A DNA stretch of 64,000 bases from JAVBTR01 sp031556065 (GTDB lineage: Bacteria > Bacillota > Clostridia > Christensenellales > Aristaeellaceae), in NCBI GenBank assembly GCA_031556065.1, contig JAVBTR010000036.1, positions 33,273-97,272 of the forward strand, in the 5' to 3' direction. This document shows, in pieces, positions 44,251 to 52,941 of this stretch. The notes under the pieces were generated by a model. That model was given only the letters and a program-made list of their open reading frames with translations, ran no database searches and was not told where the DNA came from. The position numbers were made by a program, and so were the translations under genes. The first letter of the stretch is position 1. The number at the start of each line of letters is the position of its first letter.

Positions 44251-45696
44251 CTATTCATACGATGTAGTTGTATACTGTTGCTTAGGACTTCTTGGCTTTT
44301 CCGGCACAGAAAGGGTGATCAGCCCCTGCTCAACCAGCGGCGCGACATGGGTCGTAACAGCATATGCAACTGATTTGATCCCCAAAAAATTCGCGATCTC
44401 TTGCCGGGTACGAGGTGTTTTGCAGAATTGCAATAACTTTTCTGCTCCAATGCTGGGTGTTTCCGCTTTTGCCTTTAGTGTCTTGCGGAAGCAAACCAGA
44501 AAACCGCCTCTTTCTTCTTTGAACTCAGGTGCCGGCATTCTTGCTTGTTGCAACTCGCGGCGCATAGTTGGAATACCTGAATAGCGGTTTTCCGTTTCGT
44601 TTAAAACCTCCATGGCCACAGCCAGCACAGGATTACGCGTATCAGGCTGCATCTTGCCTAGTTGGTCGATCGTCAATCTGCCGTATAATCCGCCGGGGCT
44701 TTTTATCTCAAGGCGATCTTCAAACAAGAGTATCTGGATCGGCATACCTTCGGTGTGAATGCTGTAGTCACGGTGCACCAGTGCATTTAACACCGCCTCG
44801 CGAACAGCAGCTACGGGATAATCGCTTCGGTCGCTCCGTTTTCCTGTGTCCGGGTCAATGATGGTTTTGTTGCGTGTGTTCTTTTTGACAAATGTCAGAG
44901 CATCCTCGAGCATTTGGATAAGCGTTCCCTCAATGCGCTGGTTATCTAAAAACCGCTCGCCTTCTGTGCCGAGCTGTCCGATCTGAGTACCCGGCACGGA
45001 GATCGCTGTGATACATAGCTGCGGAAAGTATGCCTGCGGATAGGGACTAAAGAGTAAGACAGCGGCCAATGTCGGCGTTCCATTCTTAGTCATGCTCATT
45101 AATTCGTAGATATGTTCTGCATCCAGCTTAGCCAGATTGGGGCGCTCGGATTTCAGTTTCCATAGGTATTGTTCCAAGAGCGCCTTATCCAACACCTGTA
45201 AGCTTGCGCGTTCTACCGGACGGACATCATCTTGGTATTTACGACGAAATGCCTCGTAACTGTATATCTCATACTCCGTCATCGGTTCGTCTGCATCACC
45301 CACGCGGACATAAGAGCCTTTCAATCGGCCTTTTCCGGTGTAAAAGCAGGGGCGATCCGGGACATCGATCCCTGGAATTTCCGCAGCAACAAAAACCTTA
45401 TCGTCTTTAGACAGTGTTGTGAAAACCGGGCGCACGATCGGAGTCATTTGGTTACACTGCTCCGTCACGTGTTTCATCAGATCCTGTGCATCATATACGC
45501 CAACCTCTGCAAAGCTTTGTTGTTCGTCTATGCCAAACAGGATCGTTCCACCATCGTCTTGGTTTGAAAAACTGGATAGTGTGTCATATAACCGGTTGGG
45601 GCAGCCACCGGCGGCAGCTTTTAGTTCCAATGTTTGTGTTTCAGCCCGTAACCGTTGCACCTGATTCAACATCTCTTCCAATTCAAGCAGCGTCAT
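44251..45696 (-). CDS. AlbA_2/Schlafen-type DNA-binding regulator with GHKL-like ATPase region
   Basis: A 481-residue protein of the 'putative DNA-binding/ATP-dependent transcriptional regulator' family. The N-terminal AlbA_2 domain shows ELKAAAGGCP, LSSFSNQDDGGTILFGID and the central part the GHKL-like AVREAVLNALVHRDYS, with IQILLFEDRLEIKSPGGL next; the C-terminus is a winged helix (RTRQEIANFLGIKSVAYAVTTHVAPLVEQGLI). ATG 45696 has GAGGTG upstream. It is the only minus-strand gene in this part of the element, so it is cargo. A palindrome at 45783-45801 suggests autoregulation. Confidence 0.87.
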   Translation of the reverse strand: MTLLELEEMLNQVQRLRAETQTLELKAAAGGCPNRLYDTLSSFSNQDDGGTILFGIDEQQSFAEVGVYDAQDLMKHVTEQCNQMTPIVRPVFTTLSKDDKVFVAAEIPGIDVPDRPCFYTGKGRLKGSYVRVGDADEPMTEYEIYSYEAFRRKYQDDVRPVERASLQVLDKALLEQYLWKLKSERPNLAKLDAEHIYELMSMTKNGTPTLAAVLLFSPYPQAYFPQLCITAISVPGTQIGQLGTEGERFLDNQRIEGTLIQMLEDALTFVKKNTRNKTIIDPDTGKRSDRSDYPVAAVREAVLNALVHRDYSIHTEGMPIQILLFEDRLEIKSPGGLYGRLTIDQLGKMQPDTRNPVLAVAMEVLNETENRYSGIPTMRRELQQARMPAPEFKEERGGFLVCFRKTLKAKAETPSIGAEKLLQFCKTPRTRQEIANFLGIKSVAYAVTTHVAPLVEQGLITLSVPEKPRSPKQQYTTTSYE

Positions 45697-45782
45697 GTTT
45701 GCACCTCGTTTCTCAAATGAAAGTCAAAACAGCTCATTTAAAATTTCACTTTTTCGTTTCTGTTTTTGACTTACTTGATTAT

Positions 45783-45801
45783 AAGTCAAATTATTTGACT
45801 T
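45783..45801. promoter_or_regulatory. Perfect palindrome, candidate operator of the AlbA-type gene
   Basis: AAGTCAAA-TTA-TTTGACTT is a perfect inverted repeat 87 bases upstream of the gene. The same half-site occurs at 45721-45728 (AAGTCAAA) and 45764-45772 (TTTTGACTT), giving four half-sites in about 80 bases. Such an array is typical of autoregulation. The bases 45697-46107 hold no convincing gene otherwise. Confidence 0.6.
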
Positions 45802-45986
45802 TGCAAGTGAAGATATATGCAACAACTCAAATTATGTTTGACAAAATGATATTTGAGGAAAAGTGTATGAAGCGAGAGATAAACAAGTAAAGAAGCATAT
45901 TTTCACACACAAAATTCAAAAGCTGTGTGCGGAAATTTGCAGATTAGGCAAATGGCGGAAAATGCGCATGATAAGGCATCGTGCAA

Positions 45987-46030
45987 TTACTTTCGTGCTA
46001 ATATTGATGCTCGCATTAGCACGAAAGTAA
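45987..46030. repeat. Perfect 16-bp inverted repeat upstream of the transfer operon
   Basis: TTACTTTCGTGCTAAT (45987-46002) and ATTAGCACGAAAGTAA (46015-46030) are perfectly complementary around a 12-base loop. It lies about 80 bases before the first transfer gene. No T-run follows, so a terminator is unlikely; an operator or part of a transfer origin are alternatives. Confidence 0.7.
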
Positions 46031-46107
46031 ACATCTATTATATTCGCTATGGAGACACCCTTATCCAAGCCACTGTCGATTTAGTATAGATTGAGGAGGT
46101 ATAGAAA

Positions 46108-46581
46108 GTGCAAGAAGATATTGAACACCGCAGTATAACCTTGGTTATCAACGGCAGCAAACTCACCGGGCGCATGCTCAAAAAGGCCATTGCCAAACTG
46201 CTGATGGCAATAAAGAACAAGCATAAGCAGCATAAGGATGTTATCCCTCATGGTAAGCAATCCGTGAAAAAGCTGATCGGTCAAAATCAAGGTGTGAGCA
46301 ACATTGAGGTCATGGACAATGATATTAAGGCATTTGAACGCATTGCCCGTAAGTATGGTGTGGATTTCGCTATCAAGAAGGTGGAGGGCGAGCATCCCAA
46401 GCATTTGGTGTTTTTCAAGGCCAGGGATACGGATGCCTTAACCGCCGCCCTGCAAGAGTATACCGGGAAGCGGGTAAAAAAGGAGGAACGCCCATCGGTG
46501 TTAAAAAAGTTGATGAAGTTCAAGGCGCAAATGCCTGGCCGGGAGCAGGTGAAGAATAAGGAAAAGGAGGTCAGTAGATGA
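46108..46581 (+). CDS. PcfB-family conjugation protein (DUF3801)
   Basis: A 157-residue protein, rich in Lys, that opens the transfer operon. Family features are ITLVINGSKLTGRMLKKAI at the start and VDFAIKKVEGEHPKHLVFFKARDTDALTAALQEY in the middle. PcfB of plasmid pCF10 works with the coupling protein PcfC and relaxase, and here it also overlaps the VirD4-type gene by four bases (ATGA). Start is GTG 46108 behind GAGGAGG. Confidence 0.87.
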   Translation: MQEDIEHRSITLVINGSKLTGRMLKKAIAKLLMAIKNKHKQHKDVIPHGKQSVKKLIGQNQGVSNIEVMDNDIKAFERIARKYGVDFAIKKVEGEHPKHLVFFKARDTDALTAALQEYTGKRVKKEERPSVLKKLMKFKAQMPGREQVKNKEKEVSR

Positions 46582-48470
46582 ATACGAAAAAGCTGCTGAT
46601 ACTGAACTTGCCTTACATTCTGGTTGGCCTGTTTGCCACCAAGCTAGGACAAGGCTGGCGATTGACAGAGGGTGCAGACCTTTCCGCTAAGTTTCTCCAC
46701 CTGGGAGAGGGCTTTAGCGCTGCGTTCCAATCGCCGCTTCCCAGTTTTCACCCATCCGATTTGCTTCTTGGGCTGCTCTTAGGCGCACTTTTACGACTGG
46801 CTGTGTATTTGAAAGGCAAGAACGCCAAAAAGTATCGGCATAATGTGGAATACGGCTCCGCTCGCTGGGGAAATGCAGAGGATATCAGGCCCTACATTGA
46901 TCCGGTATTCGAGAAAAATGTGATTCTCACGCAAACAGAACGACTCACCATGAACAGCCGCCCATCATCCCCCAAGTATGCGAGGAATAAAAACGTCCTG
47001 GTTATTGGCGGTTCCGGCTCTGGTAAGACCCGCTATTTTGTGAAGCCGAACCTCATGCAGATGCATTCATCCTACGTCATTACGGATCCAAAGGGGAGCA
47101 TCTTAGTTGAATGTGGTAAGATGCTGGCGAAGGGCACACCGATGATGCAGGATAAGAAGGATAAAGACGGTAGACCCATGAAGAACAAGAAGGGCGAAAC
47201 CATCAAGGAAATTGCACGGGATAAGGAGGGACACATCATCTATGAGCCTTACCGCATTAAGGTTTTGAATACCATCAATTTCCGTAAGTCAATGCGGTAT
47301 AACCCCTTTGCGTATATCCGCTCGGAAAAGGACATTTTGAAACTGGTAACGACTCTCATAAGCAATACGAAGGGGGACGGGAAATCAAGTGATGATTTCT
47401 GGCAGAAGGCGGAGACGTTGCTTTATATGGCGTTAATTGGGTATATACACTATGAAGCACCTGAAGAGGAACGGAATTTCAGCACTCTGATCGAAATGAT
47501 CAATAGTATGCAAACCCGTGAAGATGATGAGGAATACAAGAATCCTGTTGACCAGTTATTTGATGAGTTACAGGAAACAAAGCCAGACCACTTTGCGCTG
47601 CGGCAGTATAAGAAATACAAACTCGCAGCAGGCAAAACTGCCAAATCTATCCTTATTTCCTGCGGCGCACGCCTTGCCCCTTTTGATATTGCGGAGCTGC
47701 GAGAGCTTACGATGTATGATGAGATGGAATTGGATACCTTGGGCGACCGAAAGACTGCGCTGTTTATCATCATATCGGATACGGATGACACTTTTAACTT
47801 TTTGGTGAGCATGTGCTACACGCAGTTGTTCAACCTTTTGTGTGATAAGGCTGATGATGTGTATGGCGGCAGGCTGCCTGTGCATGTGCGTTGTCTGATA
47901 GATGAATGCGCGAACATAGGCCAGATCCCGAAATTGGAGAAACTTGTGGCCACCATCCGTAGCCGAGAGATTTCCGCCTGCCTGATTTTGCAGGCGCAGA
48001 GCCAAATTAAGGCGATATACAAGGACAACTGCGATACAATTATAGGCAATATGGACAGCACCATTTTCCTTGGTGGTAAGGAGCCAACAACACTTAAAGA
48101 ACTAAGTGCATCATTGGGGAAGGAGACCATCGATACCTACAACCAAGGTGAAAGCCGTGGGCGTGAAACCTCCCATAGCTTGAACTATCAGAAGCTGGGC
48201 AAGGAGCTGATGTCCATAGATGAATTAGCCGTTCTGGATGGCAGCAAGTGCATTTTACAGCTGCGGGGTGTACGCCCCTTTTTATCTGACAAGTACGATA
48301 TCACCCAGCATCCCAACTACAAATACACCTCCGACTATAACCCCCGGAACGCTTTCAATATTGAAAAGTACCTCTCCCATCGGCTGAAGCTCAAGCCTGA
48401 CGATGAATATGCCGTGTTTGATATTCAAGTCAACGATGAACCCGAACAAATCGAGGCAGCACAAGCATAA
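46578..48470 (+). CDS. VirD4/TraG-type conjugal coupling protein
   Basis: A 630-residue hexameric ATPase that delivers the relaxosome to the secretion channel. Two N-terminal membrane helices (about 5-25 and 62-80) precede YGSARWGN, Walker A GGSGSGKTRYFVKPN, TDPKGS, and Walker B CLIDECANIGQIP, with SRGRETSHSLNYQKLGKELMSIDELAVL near the end. It is complete. It is followed by a strong terminator-like hairpin at 48491, yet the transfer genes continue beyond, so some readthrough is expected. Confidence 0.94.
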   Translation: MNTKKLLILNLPYILVGLFATKLGQGWRLTEGADLSAKFLHLGEGFSAAFQSPLPSFHPSDLLLGLLLGALLRLAVYLKGKNAKKYRHNVEYGSARWGNAEDIRPYIDPVFEKNVILTQTERLTMNSRPSSPKYARNKNVLVIGGSGSGKTRYFVKPNLMQMHSSYVITDPKGSILVECGKMLAKGTPMMQDKKDKDGRPMKNKKGETIKEIARDKEGHIIYEPYRIKVLNTINFRKSMRYNPFAYIRSEKDILKLVTTLISNTKGDGKSSDDFWQKAETLLYMALIGYIHYEAPEEERNFSTLIEMINSMQTREDDEEYKNPVDQLFDELQETKPDHFALRQYKKYKLAAGKTAKSILISCGARLAPFDIAELRELTMYDEMELDTLGDRKTALFIIISDTDDTFNFLVSMCYTQLFNLLCDKADDVYGGRLPVHVRCLIDECANIGQIPKLEKLVATIRSREISACLILQAQSQIKAIYKDNCDTIIGNMDSTIFLGGKEPTTLKELSASLGKETIDTYNQGESRGRETSHSLNYQKLGKELMSIDELAVLDGSKCILQLRGVRPFLSDKYDITQHPNYKYTSDYNPRNAFNIEKYLSHRLKLKPDDEYAVFDIQVNDEPEQIEAAQA

Positions 48471-48490
48471 TTGCCTCCATATAAAATTCC

Positions 48491-48528
48491 AAGCCCATCT
48501 GCGGAAAGACGTCGCCACAGATGGGCTT
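48491..48528 (+). terminator. Terminator-like hairpin after the coupling-protein gene
   Basis: AAGCCCATCTG (48491-48501) and CAGATGGGCTT (48518-48528) form a perfect stem, followed by TTTTT. A classic intrinsic terminator 20 bases after the virD4 stop; it may lower expression of the following genes. Confidence 0.8.
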
Positions 48529-48606
48529 TTTATATAGATCGTTTCATCTAGCTGCCCGATGAGGCAGCTTTTCTTTTCCCTTTAACAACAAAACGGAGGT
48601 AACAAT

Positions 48607-48822
48607 ATGGCTTTTTTTAATTCGACTATTGAAGTGTTGAGCACACTGGTTGTCGCACTGGGCGCTGGCCTGGGTATCTGGGGCGGTGTCAACCTGCTTG
48701 AGGGTTATGGCAACGACAATGCCGGCGCGAAGTCCCAGGGCATGAAGCAGATCATGGCTGGCGGCGGCATGGCCATTATCGGCATGACGCTAGTCCCTTT
48801 GCTCTCCGGCCTGTTCGGTTGA
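48607..48822 (+). CDS. Maff2-family small membrane protein
   Basis: A 71-residue, two-helix membrane protein with conserved LVVALGAGLGIWGGVNLLEGYG and GMKQIMAGGGMAIIG. It has the length and topology of VirB2-pilin-like Maff2 proteins found between virD4 and the TrbL-like gene in Tn1549-like elements. ATG 48607 follows ACGGAGG. A role as channel or pilus subunit is inferred from that position. Confidence 0.88.
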   Translation: MAFFNSTIEVLSTLVVALGAGLGIWGGVNLLEGYGNDNAGAKSQGMKQIMAGGGMAIIGMTLVPLLSGLFG

Positions 48823-48835
48823 TCGCATGACAACA

Positions 48836-48866
48836 CCACGGCTTCCGTCCCATGCGGAAGCCGTGG
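48836..48866. repeat. Strong 12-bp hairpin between Maff2 and TrbL-like genes
   Basis: CCACGGCTTCCG (48836-48847) and CGGAAGCCGTGG (48855-48866) pair perfectly. No T-run follows, so it looks more like an mRNA-processing or stability stem that keeps the abundant upstream message (Maff2) separate than a terminator. Confidence 0.6.
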
Positions 48867-48884
48867 TAAAGGAGGGATTCACGC

Positions 48885-49754
48885 TTGAATTTCATATGGG
48901 ATAAGATCACCGAATGGCTCAAAAGCCTCATGGTTGGCTCTATCATGGGCAACTTGGGCGGGCTGTTTGACAGCATTAACGGTAAGGTTTCCGAAGTGGC
49001 AACCACTGTTGGCACCACACCCCAAGCTTGGAACAGCGGGGTGTTTAACATGGTGCGGAACCTATCTGAAACCGTCATCGTCCCCATTGCCGGCATCATT
49101 TTGGCCATCGTCATGTGCCTAGAGCTGATTCAAATGCTCATCGACCGCAACAACATGCACGACTTTGACACATTCATGTTTTTCAAGTGGATGTTCAAGA
49201 CCTTTTGCGCTGTTATGATCGTCACCAACACCTGGAACATCGTTATGGGCGTGTTTGACGTAGCGCAGAGCGTGGTCAGTAATGCTGCGGGTGTTATTGT
49301 GGCAGATACCAACATTAGCCTGGAAACCATTGTGGTGGACATGGAAGCCCGCTTGATGGAAATGGATGTTGGCCCTCTGTTTGGCCTCATGTTTCAATCC
49401 TTGCTATTAAGCATGGTGTCCTGGGCGCTGACCATCTGCATTTTCGTCATTGTCTATGGCCGCATGATTGAAATCTACCTAATCACATCCGTTGCGCCCA
49501 TCCCCATGGCGACTATGACCAACCGGGAATGGGGACAAATGGGGCAAAATTACCTGCGCTCCCTATTCGCCCTGGGCTTCCAGGCGTTCCTCATCATCAT
49601 CTGCGTGGCGATCTATGCCGTTCTGCTACGCACCATTTCAGTGGATACGGATGTCATCAACGCGATCTGGACATGCGTGGGGTACACAGTATTGCTTTGC
49701 TTTACCCTGTTCAAAACCAGTTCTGTCAGCAAGAGCATTTTCAACGCCCATTAG
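48885..49754 (+). CDS. TrbL/VirB6-like conjugal transfer membrane protein
   Basis: A 289-residue polytopic protein of the CD1112/TrbL-like group: NMVRNLSETVIVPIAGIILAIVMCLELIQ, FKWMFKTFCAVMIVTNTWNIVMGVFDVAQ and a Thr/Asn-bearing loop before NYLRSLFALGFQAFLIIICVAIYAVLLRT are the conserved membrane blocks. About seven hydrophobic segments fit a core channel component. It begins with TTG 48885 behind GGAGGG. It ends 13 bases before the PrgI gene. Confidence 0.85.
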   Translation: MNFIWDKITEWLKSLMVGSIMGNLGGLFDSINGKVSEVATTVGTTPQAWNSGVFNMVRNLSETVIVPIAGIILAIVMCLELIQMLIDRNNMHDFDTFMFFKWMFKTFCAVMIVTNTWNIVMGVFDVAQSVVSNAAGVIVADTNISLETIVVDMEARLMEMDVGPLFGLMFQSLLLSMVSWALTICIFVIVYGRMIEIYLITSVAPIPMATMTNREWGQMGQNYLRSLFALGFQAFLIIICVAIYAVLLRTISVDTDVINAIWTCVGYTVLLCFTLFKTSSVSKSIFNAH

Positions 49755-49767
49755 AAGGAGGTTAACC

Positions 49768-50199
49768 ATGGCCTATGTGGATATTCCCAAAGACCTGACA
49801 AAAGTAAAGTCCAAGGTACTATTCAATCTGACCAAGCGGCAGCTTGTCTGCTTTGGCCTGGGCGCGCTGATCGGTGTGCCCATTTTCTTTGTCACCAAGG
49901 ACCTCATCGGCACCAGCGCATCCACGATGCTCATGATCGTGGTGATGCTTCCGTTTTTCCTGTTTGCCATGTATGAGCGCAATGGGCAACCCTTGGAAGT
50001 CCTGCTGAAGCAGATGATTCAGGCGAAGTTCGTTCAGCCCAAGGAGCGCCCGTACCAAACAGACAATTTCTACGAAACCATTGACCAAAACATACGCATC
50101 AGAAAAGAGGTGAGGAAGGTTGTTCGGAATAAAGCTGTTCGGAATGAACTGGTTCGGAAAGAAAAAGCAACAAAAGCAAAACCCCGTCCCCGGCGTTAA
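49768..50199 (+). CDS. PrgI-family (VirB3-like) transfer protein
   Basis: A 143-residue protein. Two membrane helices near 25-65 (CFGLGALIGVPIFFVTKDLIG, STMLMIVVMLPFFLFAMYE) follow the conserved start MAYVDIPKDLTKVKSKV and precede a basic tail. ATG 49768 with AAGGAGG is chosen over the longer open frame from 49615. It overlaps the VirB4 start by 56 bases. PrgI and VirB4 normally act together. Confidence 0.9.
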   Translation: MAYVDIPKDLTKVKSKVLFNLTKRQLVCFGLGALIGVPIFFVTKDLIGTSASTMLMIVVMLPFFLFAMYERNGQPLEVLLKQMIQAKFVQPKERPYQTDNFYETIDQNIRIRKEVRKVVRNKAVRNELVRKEKATKAKPRPRR

Positions 50200-50384
50200 G
50201 CTGACCCGCAAAGAGAAAAAGCAGATCAATGCGATCCTGGCTAAAGCCCATCGGAACCAAAAAGGCCATATCTCCGCCCAGGAAACGATACCATACCAGC
50301 GCATGTGGCAGGACGGCATCTGCCGGGTGGGCGATACCTCTTACTCAAAAACCATCCTGTTTGAGGATATCAATTATCAGTTAG
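50144..50384 (+). pseudogene. VirB4-type ATPase, only the first 80 codons before a group II intron
   Basis: MNWFGKKKQQ..., LTRKEKKQINAILAKAH, TIPYQRMWQDGICRVGDTSYSKTILFEDINYQL is the N-terminus of the VirB4-like ATPase that powers conjugation. Coding similarity stops precisely at 50384, where intron sequence begins. The remaining some 700 residues, with the Walker motifs, are not found downstream, so the gene is not just interrupted but lost. Continued translation into the intron gives a meaningless 55-residue tail. Confidence 0.88.
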
Positions 50385-52938
50385 GTGCGACACGTTCCCA
50401 TACAAACATCACCCCACAGGGAGCAAAGCTCTGTGGGCGCTTAGTCCATGTGGTGCTAAAAATGGGGGGCTTCCGGCAGATGTCGGAAGCAACAACTTAT
50501 ACTCTGATGAGTGGAATGATGGGGTAACGCCCTGAAACGCTCCCCTAATACTCCGACTGGCGTTGACTGGAAACGGTCAGGGTCAGAAGCTCGGTGAAGA
50601 CGGCTGACTGCGCTCGTTGTATCGGCAACGCTTTATACGGGTAGTAACCTGCATAAGGTAAGTTACATCAAAGCAAGCCAGAGGTGGCTGTGAGCGTTAG
50701 GCCGGGGGTCTACAAAATGCCTATGGTTAGAATGTCCGGGAGGACTGACGAAAACGTGAATGTATGGGTCTAAAGGTAGAATGGGGACAATCCCCCTATC
50801 CCTTAACGGGAGCCAGTGTGGAAAAGTAAGAATCTAGTTTATGAAATTCCATGCGCCGTTACAGGCGGCGGAAAGCTGGCAGGCCCAGAGCGAGACCTAA
50901 GGGCATATGTACAGATAAGAGTATAGGAACGTGGTGAAAGCCTATCGCGTATCCCTCATTCGGGATATAGGCTGACGAAGCATATAAGCAGTCGAAGCGG
51001 TGGGTAAAGCGGTGGCAATAGCGATGATGGTTCCTGTAATGGGAAAAGGAGTGACGGCCACTAGTCAATAGCAAGCAAACTTCTAATCACAAGTGAACAA
51101 TAGGATTTCGGGTACGACCAAAAGGTCAATCTACCCCCAAGGGAGTTGATGCCTATATGGTTGCCGCGAACAAAACCAAAGCAGGAAAAAACCAGAAACC
51201 GAAAAAAGTTAACAACCTCAGGTATGCCGAGTATTACGACATGCAAGACACTTTTGATGGGCTGTACGAAAAATCGGTATGCGGCGAATCGTTTGACGGG
51301 CTGATGGGTTTCATCCTCAGTCGGGATAATATTTTGCTCGCCTATCGCAACATCAAGAGAAACGATGGCAGCGTGACACCCGGCACCGACGGGCTGACCA
51401 TTAAGGACGTTGAAAAATACGCACCTGATGAAATAGTCCAAAAAGTTTGCAACATCACCAAGAATTACAGCCCTCGGGCTGTTCGGAGAAAAGAAATACC
51501 CAAACCCTATGATCCAAGCAAAACCCGTCCTCTCGGTATCCCCTGTATATGGGACAGGCTGGTACAGCAATGTATTCTGCAAGTCTTAGAGCCGATATGC
51601 GAAGCGAAATTTAGTGACAACAGTTATGGTTTTCGTCCTAACAGAAGTTGTGAAAACGCGGTCGCGCAGGCATACAGGCTCATGCAGCGGTCACATCTGC
51701 AATATGTCATTGAAGTCGATATTAAAGGCTTCTTTGACAATGTAGACCATTCCAAACTGATAAAACAGATGTGGGCGCTGGGAATCCGGGATAAAGCACT
51801 GCTATACGTTATCAAGCGTATCCTCAAAGCTCCTATCCGGCTGGAAAATGGTTCAATGATGACGCCTACAAAAGGCACGCCTCAGGGCGGCATAATTTCG
51901 CCGCTTTTGGCGAATATCGTCTTGAATGAGTTGGACAGATGGGTGGAAAGCCAATGGGAGGACAACCCGATAACGGAAAAATATCATGTGCAAATCAACG
52001 CAAACGGGTCGAAAAACAAGGGCAACGGGTATAGGGCTATGCGTGACACCCGGCTGAAAGAGATGAGCATCGTGCGTTATGCCGATGATTTCCGAATTTT
52101 TTGCCGAAGCAAGAGCGAAGCCGTGCGCACTATGGTGGCGGTTAAGCAATGGCTGGAGCAGAGGTTACATCTTGAGGTATCAGCCGAGAAAACAAGGGTT
52201 GTCAATCTGAAAAAGCATTACTCTGAATTTCTTGGTATCAAAATGAGGCTGAAACAGAAAAAAGATAAATGGGTGCTTCAATCAGGCGTTTGCGACAAAG
52301 CTGTCCAGCGGATCAAGGCCGCCGCTAAAGAAAAAATCAAGGCAATAGCCCGACCAACTGGCGGTAAAACCGTCACAAGGGCAATTCTCGATTACAATGC
52401 TTTCGTCATGGGTGAACACAATTACTACCAAATGGCGACGGACGTTAATCTTGATTTTGCCGATATTGGCTATTACGCGGACCAGACAATGAAACGCCTT
52501 GATAACAAGCTGAAAAAAGCGCCGTCTGCCAAGGTTGTCAATGCCGTCACCGAACGGTATGGCGCGTCGGTGCAAATGCGGTGGATTCGAGATACCCCCA
52601 TTGCTCCAATCAGCTATGTGCAAACCAAAGCGCCTATGGGTAAAAAGCGATCGGTTCAAAAATATACGACGGAGGGCAGAAAGGAAATCCACGCCAATTT
52701 AGGCATTGACACCTATATGCTGCAAGCATTGCTGCGACAGCAGCTATATGGTAGAAGCGCCGAATATGCGGATAACCGATTATCTCTCTTCTGTGCGCAA
52801 TATGGGAAGTGCGCTGTCACAGGACATGCGTTTGAAATTTTGGAGAATATTCACTGCCACCACAAACTCCCACGGAGCAAAGGCGGCGGTGACCGATACC
52901 AAAATCTTATACTCATCCGCGAAGATGTGCATATGTGG
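50385..52938 (+). mobile_element. Group II intron, 3'-truncated
   Basis: The element begins with GTGCGAC, the conserved 5' end of group II introns, right after the virB4 exon. A 770-base structured, gene-free stretch (50385-51156, domains I to IV start) precedes the intron-encoded protein at 51157. The end is abnormal: the maturase frame breaks off in its HNH domain at about 52938 and neither domain V nor domain VI nor a 3' splice site is seen. It cannot splice as it stands. Confidence 0.85.
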
Positions 52939-52941
52939 TGA
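51157..52941 (+). CDS. ltrA: Group II intron reverse transcriptase/maturase with HNH domain, C-terminally truncated
   Basis: A 594-residue retroelement protein. RT motifs are seen in order: TPGTDGLTI, RPLGIPCIWDRLVQQCILQVLEPI, YGFRPNRSCENAV, GFFDNVDHSKL, TPQGGIISPLLANIVLNELD, and the active-site YADDFRIFC, then thumb and maturase domain X (YSEFLGIKMRLKQKKDKW), and an HNH endonuclease (FCAQYGKCAVTG, NIHCHHKLPRSKGGGDRYQNL). The HNH domain breaks off at EDVHMW where other proteins continue for a further 20 to 40 residues. AAGGGAG lies upstream of ATG 51157. Confidence 0.93.
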   Translation: MVAANKTKAGKNQKPKKVNNLRYAEYYDMQDTFDGLYEKSVCGESFDGLMGFILSRDNILLAYRNIKRNDGSVTPGTDGLTIKDVEKYAPDEIVQKVCNITKNYSPRAVRRKEIPKPYDPSKTRPLGIPCIWDRLVQQCILQVLEPICEAKFSDNSYGFRPNRSCENAVAQAYRLMQRSHLQYVIEVDIKGFFDNVDHSKLIKQMWALGIRDKALLYVIKRILKAPIRLENGSMMTPTKGTPQGGIISPLLANIVLNELDRWVESQWEDNPITEKYHVQINANGSKNKGNGYRAMRDTRLKEMSIVRYADDFRIFCRSKSEAVRTMVAVKQWLEQRLHLEVSAEKTRVVNLKKHYSEFLGIKMRLKQKKDKWVLQSGVCDKAVQRIKAAAKEKIKAIARPTGGKTVTRAILDYNAFVMGEHNYYQMATDVNLDFADIGYYADQTMKRLDNKLKKAPSAKVVNAVTERYGASVQMRWIRDTPIAPISYVQTKAPMGKKRSVQKYTTEGRKEIHANLGIDTYMLQALLRQQLYGRSAEYADNRLSLFCAQYGKCAVTGHAFEILENIHCHHKLPRSKGGGDRYQNLILIREDVHMW

